64,000 nt of DNA from assembly GCF_022761015.1 (NCBI RefSeq), contig NZ_JAKWJQ010000004.1:124001-188000 (forward strand), read 5' to 3'. The notes under the pieces are model-generated. The model saw nothing but the letters and a program-made list of their open reading frames with translations. It was not told the DNA's origin and did not search any database. The number at the start of each line of letters is the position of its first letter. Position 1 is the first letter of the stretch. Positions 38,836-47,806 of this stretch are shown one piece after another. The stretch comes from Humibacter sp. RRB41 (GTDB lineage Bacteria > Actinomycetota > Actinomycetes > Actinomycetales > Microbacteriaceae). A program made the position numbers and the translations under genes.

Positions 38836-40278
38836 TCACACGGTGAAGCGTTCGGTGTGGATGCGGGATGCCGGCAGCCCGGCGGCGCGCAGGTCGTGCG
38901 TCAGGTTGTCCATCCACTGCACGGGTCCGCAGACGTAGGCGTCGTAGAGTTCCAGATCGGGTGCCAGATACCTGATCAGGTCGTCACCCGTCCACTCGGC
39001 GTGAGACTGGGGAAGCCAGGACGAGTGGCCGTGCGAGCGATGACCGTCCAGCCGAGCGAAGCGCAGCCCGCGGTCCTTCACGAGTCGTTCGATCGCTGCG
39101 GAGCGCAGCCCTTCGCTGGGATCGCTGTCCCTGGCGATCAGGGTGGCGTCGCCCGGGGCGTAGCCCTCGGACTCGAGCAGCGAGACCAGCGGAGTCACGC
39201 CTGCGCCCGCGCCGATCATGAGCAGTTTGCGGCCCGTGCGCTCGCGTCCGGTCATGCGACCGTACGGTCCCTCGAACACGACGCGGGTTCCCGGTCGCAG
39301 CGTCGTGAGCCGGGAGGTGCCGTCGCCGATGATGCGCGCCGAGATGCTGAAGTGATTGCCTGCCGGCGCGGAGGCGAGCGAGAACGGATGCCCGCGCATC
39401 CACCCCGCCCCGTCCAGAAATCGCCACACGAAGAATTGGCCGGACTCTGCGCCGAGCCGATGCAGTGTGCGCCCCTCCATGCGCACCAGCACGCCGTGGC
39501 CGCCGTCGGGCTCGACCGCGATGACCCGCACCCGGTGCCGGAGCGAACGGATGATCGGCACGAGTATCCGGAACACGATCAGCGAGAGCGCCGCGAGCGC
39601 CCAGAGCGTCCACCAATACACCGTCGCGAGAGGTGAGGAGAGAAAGTCTGCGCCGGTCCAGAGCATGTGCGGGAGCGAGAAGCCCACGCCGAGGTAGGCG
39701 TAGAGGTGCAGCAGATGCCACGACTCGTAGCGCAGCTTGCGCCGCGCTCGCCGCATCGAGGTGACGACCACCATGACGAGCAGGCCGGTTCCCACCGCGG
39801 CGAGCAGCATGCCCGGGTAGTCCCACACGAACTGCCAAGCCTGCACGAACACGTTGACGTTGCTCTCTGCCGCGTAGCCGAACGTGATCAGCACGATGTG
39901 GGCGAGCATCAGCCAGAACGACCAGAACCCCACGAGCCGGTGCATCCGCGTGATGCCGTCGCGGCCGAAGCCGCGCTCGAACAGCGGCACCCGGGCCATC
40001 AGCAGCACCTGGTACAGCAGAAGGTTCGCGGCGACCAGCCCGGTGACCCTGCCGAGCGTGTCGAGGGTGTCCGCGTCGAACCTCGCCAGATCCTGCACGG
40101 CTCCACCGCTCACCCACAGCGCGACGACGAACAGGCTGGTCAGCCAGATGACGCTCACCGACCCTATCCGCCACCAGTCCGTCGCGGACGCGGCACGACG
40201 AGTCAGATCGGTGCCGCTGGAGATCGGCTCCCGGAGCGGCGGCGACGGCCGCGCGGCGTCCCGCTGGTACGTGGTCAT
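38836..40278 (-). CDS. Ferric reductase-like transmembrane flavocytochrome
   Basis: A protein of 480 aa. The N-terminal half has about six membrane helices with paired histidines for heme (HRLVGFWSFWLMLAHIVLI; SWHLLHLYAYLGVGFSLPHML). The C-terminal half is a ferredoxin-NADP reductase module with the FAD motif RGHPFSLAS and the NAD(P) motif LMIGAGAGVTPLVSLL, ending VCGPVQWMDNL. It would pass electrons from NAD(P)H across the membrane to the flavinylated protein encoded next. Probably the first gene of an operon ending in apbE. Confidence 0.93.
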   Translation of the reverse strand: MTTYQRDAARPSPPLREPISSGTDLTRRAASATDWWRIGSVSVIWLTSLFVVALWVSGGAVQDLARFDADTLDTLGRVTGLVAANLLLYQVLLMARVPLFERGFGRDGITRMHRLVGFWSFWLMLAHIVLITFGYAAESNVNVFVQAWQFVWDYPGMLLAAVGTGLLVMVVVTSMRRARRKLRYESWHLLHLYAYLGVGFSLPHMLWTGADFLSSPLATVYWWTLWALAALSLIVFRILVPIIRSLRHRVRVIAVEPDGGHGVLVRMEGRTLHRLGAESGQFFVWRFLDGAGWMRGHPFSLASAPAGNHFSISARIIGDGTSRLTTLRPGTRVVFEGPYGRMTGRERTGRKLLMIGAGAGVTPLVSLLESEGYAPGDATLIARDSDPSEGLRSAAIERLVKDRGLRFARLDGHRSHGHSSWLPQSHAEWTGDDLIRYLAPDLELYDAYVCGPVQWMDNLTHDLRAAGLPASRIHTERFTV

Positions 40279-40413
40279 GGTGCGATCGTCCCGACCCGGG
40301 TTTGAGACGAATGCAAGAATTCGGCGCTCTCAGGCAACTCCGGGGATACCCATAGGACCGTCTCGATCGGTCATCCGCCCCCATGTGACCCGATACTTGA
40401 ACAAGGAGGAACC

Positions 40414-41391
40414 ATGCGCGCGATCATCCATCACGAATTCGGGGATCCGGCGGAGGTGCTCGGTGTCGAGGACTTGCCCCTGCCCGAGCCTGGAGCGCGC
40501 GAGGTGCGCATCCGAGTGCTCCTCGCGACGATCCACAACCACGATCTGTGGACCGTCCGGGGCACCTACGGCTTCAAACCCGAGCTGCCGGCACGAGCGG
40601 GCACGGAGGCCGTCGGGGTCGTCGATGCGATCGGGGCGGAGATCGAAGGGATCGAGGTCGGGCAGCGCGTCGCCACAGGCGGCACGTTCGGCGCGTGGAG
40701 CGCCTACCTGATCGTGAAACCCGGGGCCGTCGTCCCTGTGCCGGACGGCATCCCCGACGAGGTCGCCGCACAGCTGATCTCGATGCCGTTCAGCGCCATC
40801 ACCCTCGTCGACTTCCTGCAGGTCGGCAAAGGCGACGTGATCGTGCAGAACACCGCGAACGGCACGGTCGGCAGGCTCGTCGCGCAGATCGCGCCGAGCC
40901 GCGGCATCCGTGTCATCGGCATCGTGCGACGCGAGGCGGATGTCGTCGAGCTGGCGAGCGCAGGCATCCTCGACGTCGTCGCGACCAGCGATGACGGTTG
41001 GCGCGACCGAGTGCTCGAGCTGGCCGGCGACCGTCCGATCCGTGCGGCTGTCGATTCCGTCGGCGGTACGGCATCCGGTGACCTGCTGCACCTTCTGGCG
41101 GAGGGCGGAACGCTCGTGTCGTTCGGTGCGATGGCATCCGACCGCATGGAGCTGTCGTCGGGCGACCTGATCTTCAAGCAAGCGGTGGTGAAAGGGTTCT
41201 GGGGCAACAAGGTCTCTGCGGCGATGACCCCTGAGACCCGCCGCGCTCTGTTCGGCGAACTGTTCGGGCTGATCGGCAGCGGTCGGCTCACACTTCCCGT
41301 CGACGGCATCTACGCGTTCGACGATGTGCGGGATGCCGTGATCGCGAGCACCAGGCAGGGCAGGGTCGGAAAGGTGCTCCTGCGACCCTGA
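40414..41391 (+). CDS. Zinc-binding-type MDR oxidoreductase (enoyl reductase-like)
   Basis: A protein of 325 aa, MDR superfamily, with AAGGAGG six bases before ATG 40414. The N-terminal GroES domain (MRAIIHHEFGDPAEVLGVEDLPLPEP; RAGTEAVGVVDAIGAEIEG) and NADPH motif NTANGTVGRLVAQIAPSRG resemble trans-2-enoyl-CoA reductase (MECR) types more than classical alcohol dehydrogenases; I see no zinc cysteines. Substrate not assignable. Confidence 0.87.
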   Translation: MRAIIHHEFGDPAEVLGVEDLPLPEPGAREVRIRVLLATIHNHDLWTVRGTYGFKPELPARAGTEAVGVVDAIGAEIEGIEVGQRVATGGTFGAWSAYLIVKPGAVVPVPDGIPDEVAAQLISMPFSAITLVDFLQVGKGDVIVQNTANGTVGRLVAQIAPSRGIRVIGIVRREADVVELASAGILDVVATSDDGWRDRVLELAGDRPIRAAVDSVGGTASGDLLHLLAEGGTLVSFGAMASDRMELSSGDLIFKQAVVKGFWGNKVSAAMTPETRRALFGELFGLIGSGRLTLPVDGIYAFDDVRDAVIASTRQGRVGKVLLRP

Positions 41392-41395
41392 AGGG

Positions 41396-41414
41396 TTAGA
41401 GGAATCTGGGAACG
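41396..41414 (+). promoter_or_regulatory. Candidate OmpR-type operator, site 1
   Basis: TTAGAGGAATCTGGGAACG. Half-sites TTAG and TGGG are 11 bp apart. The end of the second half-site is 52 bp before the GTG of the TagF fusion gene. It matches the consensus shared with sites at 45926, 46163, 46183, 49676 and (minus strand) 49602. Confidence 0.55.
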
Positions 41415-41461
41415 TCGCGCGAAGACTCTCGGGGCCAGTGCCCCGCCCACCAGGAGTCTCC

Positions 41462-43966
41462 GTGAAGTCACCCGTCGTCCGCATCCGCCGCCAGCTCAAG
41501 CGGGTGCGCCGAGCCGCGCAGTTCGATCGTCACGCCTTCTGGCGCGGCCGTCCGATCCGCGAGGGCACGGTGCTGTACGAATCGTTCTCCGGCAACGGTG
41601 CGTTGTGCAACCCCGAGGCGATCTTTCGTGGACTGCTCGCCGACCCGGACTTCGCGACGCTGGAGCACACCTGGGTTCTCACGGATCCCGCATCGGAGCC
41701 GGCGCTTCTGAAGGAGTTCGCCGACGACGACAGGGTCACTTTCGTGCGGTACCGCACCACCGCCTATTACCGCGCGCTCGCGACCAGCCAGTACCTGATC
41801 AACAACGCGACGTTCCCCGCAGAATTCAGCAAGCGCGATGGACAGATCTATCTCAACACCTGGCACGGCACGCCGTTGAAGATGATGGGATTCGACATGC
41901 CGGGCGGCGCGCTCGACTCGGCCAACACACTGCGCAACTTTCTCTCGGCCGACTACCTTCTGGCGGCCAACGACTTCATGGCCGAGCAGATGTACGAGCA
42001 GGCGTACCGGCTGACGAACATCTACCAGGGACGCATCGTCACCGAGGGGTACCCCCGCGTCGACCGGCAGCGGCTGAGCCCGATCGAGAGGGCGAAGGCC
42101 CTCGAGGCCCTCGAAGACGCGGGAACGGATGTCGCGGGCCGCGGCATCGTGCTCTACGCACCCACCTGGCACGGCGAGAGCTTCGGCCGCCCCGAGGACG
42201 ACATCGACGAGTTGGTCGACGCGGTGTCGAGGCTGCAGCGCGAGCTCGGGCCGGATCGCGTCGTTCTGCTGAAGACGCACCAGATCGTGCACGCGCTGGC
42301 GGCGTCGCGACCGGAGCTGCGGCGCATCCTGGTACCGAATTCCGTGCCGACGAACGTGACACTCGGGCTGTGCGACGGTCTGATCACCGACTACTCGTCG
42401 ATCTTCTTCGACTACCTCGCGACCGGCAAGCCGATCGTGTTCTACACGCCGGATGCCGCCGACTACGCCGAGTCCCGCGGAACGTACTTCGCGCCCGAGG
42501 ACCTTCCCGGCCCGGTCGTCGACGACGCCCACGTCGCCGGTCGCGCGATGCTCGACCTGCTGCGCGCCGCCTCGTCGTGGCCGACGTACGAGGGCTGGCG
42601 CGAACGGTTCGCCTCGCACGAGGACGGCGGAGCGACCAAGCGCGTCATCGACATCGTCTTCAGAGGCGCGACGGGAGGCTACGACGTGCGCGGCGCGCAG
42701 AGCGACGGACGCGAACGTCTGCTGCTGTTCCTCGGCGGCATGCGATCGAACGGCATCACGACGGCCGCCATGAACCTGCTGGGCAGCGTCGATCAGGACC
42801 GATACGACGTCACCGTGCTGATGTCGTACTCGCGCAGGGCGTGGCACAGGGCGAACCAGGCGCTGATCCCCGCCGGGGTGCGTCAGCTGTTCCGCCTCGG
42901 CGGCATGAACGGCAGCAAACTGGTGCATCTCGAACGCAAACTCACCGAGCGGCGAGGAGACGTGCTCTCGCACGCGGACCCGGCACGGCACAAGGCGCTC
43001 TGGGACGACGAATGGGTGAGGGTGTTCGGCGGAGCCGCCTTCGACTGGGTCGCCGACTTCAGCGGCTACAGCCCGTTCTGGGCGACGCTGCTGCTGCACT
43101 CGCCGCAAGTGCCCCGCGCGATCTGGCTGCACAACGAGATGGCCGCAGACCGGCATCGCGAGGTGCACGGCAAGAAGCGCATGCTGCGCAGCCTCGGCAG
43201 GGTCTTCGCGCTGTACCGCTCGTACGACCATCTCGTCTCCGTCTCGCCTCGCCTGACCGAGCTCAACAGCAGAGAGCTCGCGGAGTTCGCGCCGGCCGAC
43301 CGGTTCGTGACGGTGCGCAACCTGCCCAATGTGCAACGCGTTCTCGACGGAGTGCGTCAGCCGCTGGCAGAGCTGCACGGGCATCCGATCGACCAGGACA
43401 CCGAGAAGGTCGTCGTTCCAGGGTGGGTGCCGCGCCTCGAGGAGCACGACGGACGATGGTTCGTCACGGTCGGGCGGCTGTCTCCCGAGAAGAACCACGC
43501 GAGGCTCATCAGGGCGTTCGCGGCGGTGCACGCCAGGCATCCTGACGTGCACCTGCTCATCGTGGGAACCGGACCGCTCCGGGCGCAGCTGCAGACGCAG
43601 ATCGACGAGTTGAGGCTCGGAGACGACATCACCCTCACCGGTGCGTACCAGAATCCGTTCGCGATCATGGCGGCCGCCGACTGCTTCGTGCTCTCCAGCG
43701 TCTACGAGGGGCAGCCGATGGTGCTTCTGGAGGCCGCGGTGTGCGGGCTGCCCATCGTGTCGACGGCGTTCGTGTCCGTGCACGATGCGCTGCCGAACGA
43801 CACGATCCATGCCGTCGAACAGAGCGATCTCGCGCTGCGAGACGGCATGCTCGCCTACCTCGACGGACGCGTGGAGCCGAGCACGCTCGACGTCGCGGCG
43901 TATCGCAACGAGGTCACGTCCGAGTTCACCGACCTCGTCACGGCGCCGCGCTGCGTCAGCACGTGA
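41462..43966 (+). CDS. CDP-glycerol glycerophosphotransferase-glycosyltransferase (GT4) fusion
   Basis: A protein of 834 aa, GTG start with AGGAG five bases upstream. The N-terminal half (about 35-410) is a TagF/TagB-type domain with LNTWHGTPLKMMGFDM, YAPTWHGESFG and LITDYSSIFFDYL. The C-terminal half (about 425-830) is a GT-B, GT4-like glycosyltransferase with VGRLSPEKNHARLIRAF, IVGTGPLRAQL and SVYEGQPMVLLEAAVCGLPIV. It should build or decorate a polyol-phosphate cell-wall glycopolymer at the cytoplasmic face. Fusion of both activities suggests alternating glycerol-phosphate and sugar units, or sugar-capped chains. An operator-like site stands 52 bp upstream. Confidence 0.9.
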   Translation: MKSPVVRIRRQLKRVRRAAQFDRHAFWRGRPIREGTVLYESFSGNGALCNPEAIFRGLLADPDFATLEHTWVLTDPASEPALLKEFADDDRVTFVRYRTTAYYRALATSQYLINNATFPAEFSKRDGQIYLNTWHGTPLKMMGFDMPGGALDSANTLRNFLSADYLLAANDFMAEQMYEQAYRLTNIYQGRIVTEGYPRVDRQRLSPIERAKALEALEDAGTDVAGRGIVLYAPTWHGESFGRPEDDIDELVDAVSRLQRELGPDRVVLLKTHQIVHALAASRPELRRILVPNSVPTNVTLGLCDGLITDYSSIFFDYLATGKPIVFYTPDAADYAESRGTYFAPEDLPGPVVDDAHVAGRAMLDLLRAASSWPTYEGWRERFASHEDGGATKRVIDIVFRGATGGYDVRGAQSDGRERLLLFLGGMRSNGITTAAMNLLGSVDQDRYDVTVLMSYSRRAWHRANQALIPAGVRQLFRLGGMNGSKLVHLERKLTERRGDVLSHADPARHKALWDDEWVRVFGGAAFDWVADFSGYSPFWATLLLHSPQVPRAIWLHNEMAADRHREVHGKKRMLRSLGRVFALYRSYDHLVSVSPRLTELNSRELAEFAPADRFVTVRNLPNVQRVLDGVRQPLAELHGHPIDQDTEKVVVPGWVPRLEEHDGRWFVTVGRLSPEKNHARLIRAFAAVHARHPDVHLLIVGTGPLRAQLQTQIDELRLGDDITLTGAYQNPFAIMAAADCFVLSSVYEGQPMVLLEAAVCGLPIVSTAFVSVHDALPNDTIHAVEQSDLALRDGMLAYLDGRVEPSTLDVAAYRNEVTSEFTDLVTAPRCVST

Positions 43967-44139
43967 TCAGCTGAACCGAGATCCTCATGCAGCCTGCAAG
44001 GCATCAGGGAACCGCCGGATTGCGCCGCATCGGCGTCGCTGTCGGCATCCTCCATCCCCATCGTGATACCTCTGATCCTGAACCACGCGTCGCCGAGGAG
44101 CCACGGCACGCGCACGACACGGTCAGAAGGGTGCACACC

Positions 44140-44823
44140 ATGCCGGCGGCCGACCACGACGCAGACCTGCGCCCCTACCTGCTGCTCGTCGAAGACGATC
44201 CGCGGCTGGGGCCTTTGATGGCCAAGGCGCTGCAGCCCTCGTTCGAGGTGGAACTCGTCGCCGACGGGCAGGAGGGGCTCGAGCGGGCCATCACCGGCGA
44301 CCACGACGTCATGGTGATCGACCGAAGGCTGCCGCACCTCGACGGGCTGAGCATCGTGCAGAAGCTGCGGGGCGCCAGGGTGGTCACGCCCATCCTGCTG
44401 CTGACGGCGCTCGGCACGACCGCCGACAAGGTCGACGGCCTCGACGCCGGCGCGAACGACTACCTCGTCAAGCCGTTTGAGTACGACGAGCTCACGGCGA
44501 GGCTGCGCGCCCTGACCAGGCGGTTCGACCCGCAGGGCATCGGCATCCCCGTCGGAGAGTGGACGTTCTACCCCGACGACGGATGCATCTACTCGCCGCA
44601 CATCGGGCGCATCCTTCTGACCCCCCGCGAGAACGCCCTGTTGCGGCTGTTCGCCGAAAGCCCGGACCGCACCTTCAGCAGGGAGCAGATTCTGCGCACC
44701 GTCTTCAGCGCCGACGACCAGCCGGGCACCGTCGACACCTATGTGCACTATCTGCGACGCAAGACCGACAAAGACATCGTGCTCACCGTGCGCCGCAGGG
44801 GTTACCGCCTGGGACAACTGTGA
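44140..44823 (+). CDS. OmpR-family response regulator (system 2)
   Basis: A protein of 227 aa close in sequence to the regulator at 35770. Receiver motifs: LLVEDDPRLGPL, phosphoacceptor in VMVIDRRLPHLDG, LLLTALG and DYLVKPFEYDE; winged helix with ILLTPRENALLRLFAESPDRTFSREQIL and DTYVHYLRRK. ATG 44140 is chosen at the usual distance from the receiver; the preceding 172 bp hold a degenerate copy of the operator motif at 43995. The stop overlaps the kinase start. Likely the regulator of the envelope genes around it. Confidence 0.92.
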   Translation: MPAADHDADLRPYLLLVEDDPRLGPLMAKALQPSFEVELVADGQEGLERAITGDHDVMVIDRRLPHLDGLSIVQKLRGARVVTPILLLTALGTTADKVDGLDAGANDYLVKPFEYDELTARLRALTRRFDPQGIGIPVGEWTFYPDDGCIYSPHIGRILLTPRENALLRLFAESPDRTFSREQILRTVFSADDQPGTVDTYVHYLRRKTDKDIVLTVRRRGYRLGQL

Positions 44824-45818
44824 CAGGCCGGCGAGACCGCTCGCGCGGCACGGATGCCGACGCTATCGCCCACGCATCCCGCATCGTCACAGCGCAGATC
44901 ACCGTTGCGGCCGCCGCCATCGTGGTCCTCGTGGTCGTGGCGTCCGTGGTGTTCATCATCGATCAGTCTCAGCCGAGCGAACTGCTGGAGAAGCCTGCGC
45001 CGGGAGAGAACAAGATCTACGTCGACGCCGACGACATGCTGATCGCCCTGGTCGTGGTCGGCGCGGTCGCCATCGTGCTCGCCGGGCTGCTCAGCTGGGT
45101 GGTCGCCCGGCGCGCGGTACGGCCGCTGGGCGAGGCGTTGCGCATCCAGCGCACCTTCGTCGCGGACGCCAGCCACGAGCTGCGCACGCCCGTCGCGGTG
45201 GTCGCGGCCCGTGTCGAAGTGCTCAGACAGGAGATCGGCGCCGGCGCTGATCCCACCGAGAACCTGCGGGGACTGCAGCAGGATGTGAGTCTGCTCGGCG
45301 ACGTGATCACCGATCTGCTGCTCGCCGCCGCCCCACCGGCCGAACAGGAGCCGAGGCAGGTGATCGAGGTCGTCGAGGTCGTCGAGCACACACTCGCCGA
45401 CCTGCGGATGCTCGCAGCCCGCCGCGACATCGCCCTCGAGTTCACCTCGCACGGGCGCCCGACGACCGCTGTTCCGGCCACCTCGTTGCGTCGCTGCGTG
45501 GTCGCGCTCGTCGACAATGCGATCGGTCACTCGCCGGACGGCGGGCTCGTCGAGGTGATCGTCGGCCCTGAGCGCGACAGGTCGCAGTTCGTGCTCTCGG
45601 TGAAGGACCACGGATCGGGAATCACCGGCATCGATCCCGGCCGCTTGTTCGAACGGTTCGCCCACGGCGACGGCGCGACGGTCGGGCCGGCGCGAACCGG
45701 CTTCGGGATCGGGTTGGCGCTGGTGCGCGATCTCGCCGATCGTTACGGCGGGCGCATCGAGGTCTCCGACACGTCATCGGCCGGCACCACGTTCACGCTC
45801 TCGTTGCCGCGCTCCTGA
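44820..45818 (+). CDS. Sensor histidine kinase (system 2)
   Basis: A protein of 332 aa, GTG start overlapping the regulator stop (GTGA). Two membrane helices (about 25-48 and 77-98) with a roughly 28-residue outer loop (DQSQPSELLEKPAPGENKIY), then H box FVADASHELRTPVAVV, N box LVDNAIGHSP, G boxes DHGSGITG and GFGIGLALV. It is a paralogue of the kinase at 36471, with the same short sensor loop, hinting at a signal within the membrane or its surface. Confidence 0.93.
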   Translation: MTGRRDRSRGTDADAIAHASRIVTAQITVAAAAIVVLVVVASVVFIIDQSQPSELLEKPAPGENKIYVDADDMLIALVVVGAVAIVLAGLLSWVVARRAVRPLGEALRIQRTFVADASHELRTPVAVVAARVEVLRQEIGAGADPTENLRGLQQDVSLLGDVITDLLLAAAPPAEQEPRQVIEVVEVVEHTLADLRMLAARRDIALEFTSHGRPTTAVPATSLRRCVVALVDNAIGHSPDGGLVEVIVGPERDRSQFVLSVKDHGSGITGIDPGRLFERFAHGDGATVGPARTGFGIGLALVRDLADRYGGRIEVSDTSSAGTTFTLSLPRS

Positions 45819-45925
45819 CGATCGCGACAGGCACGGGAAAGGCGCGAAGGCCTCGCGGCCGGCATCCGCGACTTCGAACCCTCTCAGCCGCTCTCGGAGG
45901 CCGTGACGTCATGAAAACCGCCCTC

Positions 45926-45944
45926 TGAGTCGAATCTGGGAGCC
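45926..45944 (+). promoter_or_regulatory. Candidate OmpR-type operator, site 2
   Basis: TGAGTCGAATCTGGGAGCC; half-sites 11 bp apart; second half-site ends 48 bp before GTG 45988. It shares GAATCTGGGA with site 1. A degenerate relative with one base missing lies at 45884-45901. Confidence 0.5.
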
Positions 45945-45987
45945 GTCGTCGCACCGTGGTGTCCGAGGTTCGAAGCGCGGAGGTGTC

Positions 45988-46137
45988 GTGGACGTCAAGT
46001 GGATCATCGGGGTGTCGACCGGCTGCGCTGCCGCCTTGTCGGTGGTCGTGTTCTTCGGGCTCGCGGTACTGGGCAACGAGTCGAGGCTGCGCGAGGAGGA
46101 ATGGGCGCCGGACGAGGTCGAGTGGGCGGACGAGTGA
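45988..46137 (+). CDS. Tiny single-span membrane protein with acidic tail
   Basis: A protein of 49 aa, GTG start with GGAGGTG two to three bases upstream. One membrane helix (about residues 4-28, WIIGVSTGCAAALSVVVFFGLAVL) is followed by an acidic tail rich in Glu/Asp and Trp (ESRLREEEWAPDEVEWADE). A second gene of the same build lies at 49410-49547. It has its own operator-like site, directly after the two-component system. I do not recognise a family; a small regulator or partner of an envelope enzyme is possible. Confidence 0.65.
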   Translation: MDVKWIIGVSTGCAAALSVVVFFGLAVLGNESRLREEEWAPDEVEWADE

Positions 46138-46162
46138 AGGCTCCCGTTCTCGGTGTGTCGTC

Positions 46163-46181
46163 TTGGCGACTCCTGGGAACG
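46163..46181 (+). promoter_or_regulatory. Candidate OmpR-type operator, site 3
   Basis: TTGGCGACTCCTGGGAACG; shares TGGGAACG with site 1; half-sites 11 bp apart; ends 44 bp (second half-site) before ATG 46221. Confidence 0.5.
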
Positions 46182-46182
46182 C

Positions 46183-46201
46183 TTAGCCGCTTCTTGGAGA
46201 G
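46183..46201 (+). promoter_or_regulatory. Candidate OmpR-type operator, site 3b
   Basis: TTAGCCGCTTCTTGGAGAG; 20 bp downstream of site 3, on the same helical face; very close to site 4 (TTGGCGGTTTCTTGGAG). Two sites in tandem suggest cooperative binding at this promoter. Confidence 0.5.
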
Positions 46202-46220
46202 TTCTGGCTGAGCTTGGCCC

Positions 46221-47747
46221 ATGCTTCAGCTCGCACCGGAATCGGCGCCCGTCGCCGTTCACCACGTCGCGCGCCGCCGGCTTTGGGTCGTCTCCCTCGT
46301 CGTCGGAGTGACGGCGAGCGTCGTCAGCCTGATCGGATCGTGGATCCCGTCGCTCTGGGGCGACGAGGCCGCGAGCGTGCTCTCGGCCCAGCGACCGCTC
46401 GGGAGCCTCTTCATGATGCTCGGGCACGTGGATGCCGTGCACGGCTTCTACTACGTCGGCTTGCACTTCTGGGTCGGTATCGCCGGCTCCAGCCCTTTCG
46501 CGGTACGGCTGCCGAGCGCGATCGCGGTCGGCGTCGCGGCCGCCGCCGTCAGCTGGCTGTGCGGGCGCCTCGGCTCGACGCGGCTCGCCATACTCGCGGG
46601 AGCGATCGCCGTGGTGCTCCCGCGACTCACCTACTCGGGCGAGGAGGCGCGCGCCTACGCGTTCGACGCGGGCATCGCCGCCGTGCTGTGCGTGATCGTG
46701 GCGGAGGTCGTGCTGCGGCGCGGCCGCTCGATCGGGCTGTGGGTCGCGTACGGGGCGGTTCTCACGCTCGGCATCTACAGCTTCGTGTACGTCGGGCTGA
46801 TGGCGCTCGCCGCAGGTGTCTTCGTGCTGGTCACCCCGTCGGCACGACACCACCTGCGTGCCTGGGCGATCGCCGCCGGCGCCGCCGTCGTGGCATCCAC
46901 GCCCCTGCTGATCTTCGCGTTCCTCGAACGCGACCAGGTCTCCTACCTGCACCATCGCGTCGAGGTCACTCCGTCGTCGGTGCTCGTGCAGATGTGGTTC
47001 GGCGCCGTGCCGTTCGCGATCGTCGCGTGGGTGCTCATCGCCGTCGCGATCATCGTGCCCGTCGTGAAAGCGGTGCGGGCCAGACGGGCGCGAACCGCGA
47101 TGGTCGCGCAAGGGCATCCGAGCGTCGTCGCACTCGCCGCCTGCTGGTTGTCCATTCCTGTCGGGCTGCTGATCGTGTCGAGCCCGTTGATCGCCGGGTA
47201 CACAGCCAGATACGGCACGTTCGCGGCACCGGCCGCCGCCGTGCTGATGGCGTGCGGCATCGAGGCCATCGGCAAACGGGTCTGGATGCGCGTGGCGGCC
47301 GTGGCCGTCGTGGTCGCCACAGCCCTTCCGATCTGGGTCGGTCAGCGCGAGGCGTACGCGATGAACGAGTCCGACTGGAACGAGATCGCCTCCACCGTGC
47401 ACGCCAAGGCGCAGCAGGGCGACGGCATCGTCTTCGACGAGGCCGTTCGTCCATCACGTCGAACGCGCCTGGCGATGGACACCGATCCCGCTGCCTTCGA
47501 CGCTGTGAAGGACGTCACTCTGAGCTCGCCCTACGCCGACAACCCGACCTGGCACGACGACACGTACACCGTCACGCAGGCCGCGGGCCTCGGCCGCTTC
47601 TCCGGCATCGACCGGGTCTGGGTCGTTGAGTACTCGACGGGAGGCCACACTGACACCTGGGGCATCTCCTCGCTGGAGGCGCTCGGGTACCACCGCACGG
47701 TCGCATACACGGAGCACCGAAGCGTCATCTACCTTTTCACCCGGTGA
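46221..47747 (+). CDS. GT-C fold membrane glycosyltransferase (GT39-like)
   Basis: A protein of 508 aa with about eleven membrane helices. The first outer loop has the GT-C catalytic acidic pair in SLWGDEAASVLSA, followed by GFYYVGLHFWVGIAGSSPFAVRLPSA and YSGEEARAYAF, as in polyprenyl-phosphate-sugar-dependent mannosyl/arabinosyl transferases. The C-terminal about 130 residues are a soluble outer domain. It would glycosylate a cell-wall polymer or lipoglycan outside the membrane. It follows the two-component system and carries two operator-like sites. Confidence 0.85.
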   Translation: MLQLAPESAPVAVHHVARRRLWVVSLVVGVTASVVSLIGSWIPSLWGDEAASVLSAQRPLGSLFMMLGHVDAVHGFYYVGLHFWVGIAGSSPFAVRLPSAIAVGVAAAAVSWLCGRLGSTRLAILAGAIAVVLPRLTYSGEEARAYAFDAGIAAVLCVIVAEVVLRRGRSIGLWVAYGAVLTLGIYSFVYVGLMALAAGVFVLVTPSARHHLRAWAIAAGAAVVASTPLLIFAFLERDQVSYLHHRVEVTPSSVLVQMWFGAVPFAIVAWVLIAVAIIVPVVKAVRARRARTAMVAQGHPSVVALAACWLSIPVGLLIVSSPLIAGYTARYGTFAAPAAAVLMACGIEAIGKRVWMRVAAVAVVVATALPIWVGQREAYAMNESDWNEIASTVHAKAQQGDGIVFDEAVRPSRRTRLAMDTDPAAFDAVKDVTLSSPYADNPTWHDDTYTVTQAAGLGRFSGIDRVWVVEYSTGGHTDTWGISSLEALGYHRTVAYTEHRSVIYLFTR

Positions 47748-47806
47748 TCCTTTTCGCTGTGTGATCGCCCCGTCCACCCCTGTCCCCAGCACCGCAGAGG
47801 CATTGA

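Noticed and set aside
40302-40316. Operator of system 1 before the flavocytochrome gene
   Set aside because: TTGC and TCAA are 11 bp apart on the minus strand, but there is no second copy to compare and the match with the 19-bp consensus is poor.
41468-43810. 780-aa open frame antisense to the TagF-GT4 gene
   Set aside because: Composition (His/Arg/Val-rich) and lack of motifs mark it as the complement of codon-biased DNA.
45909-47402. 497-aa open frame antisense to the GT-C gene
   Set aside because: Extremely rich in His/Asp/Arg, no domain; the plus strand has a complete membrane enzyme.
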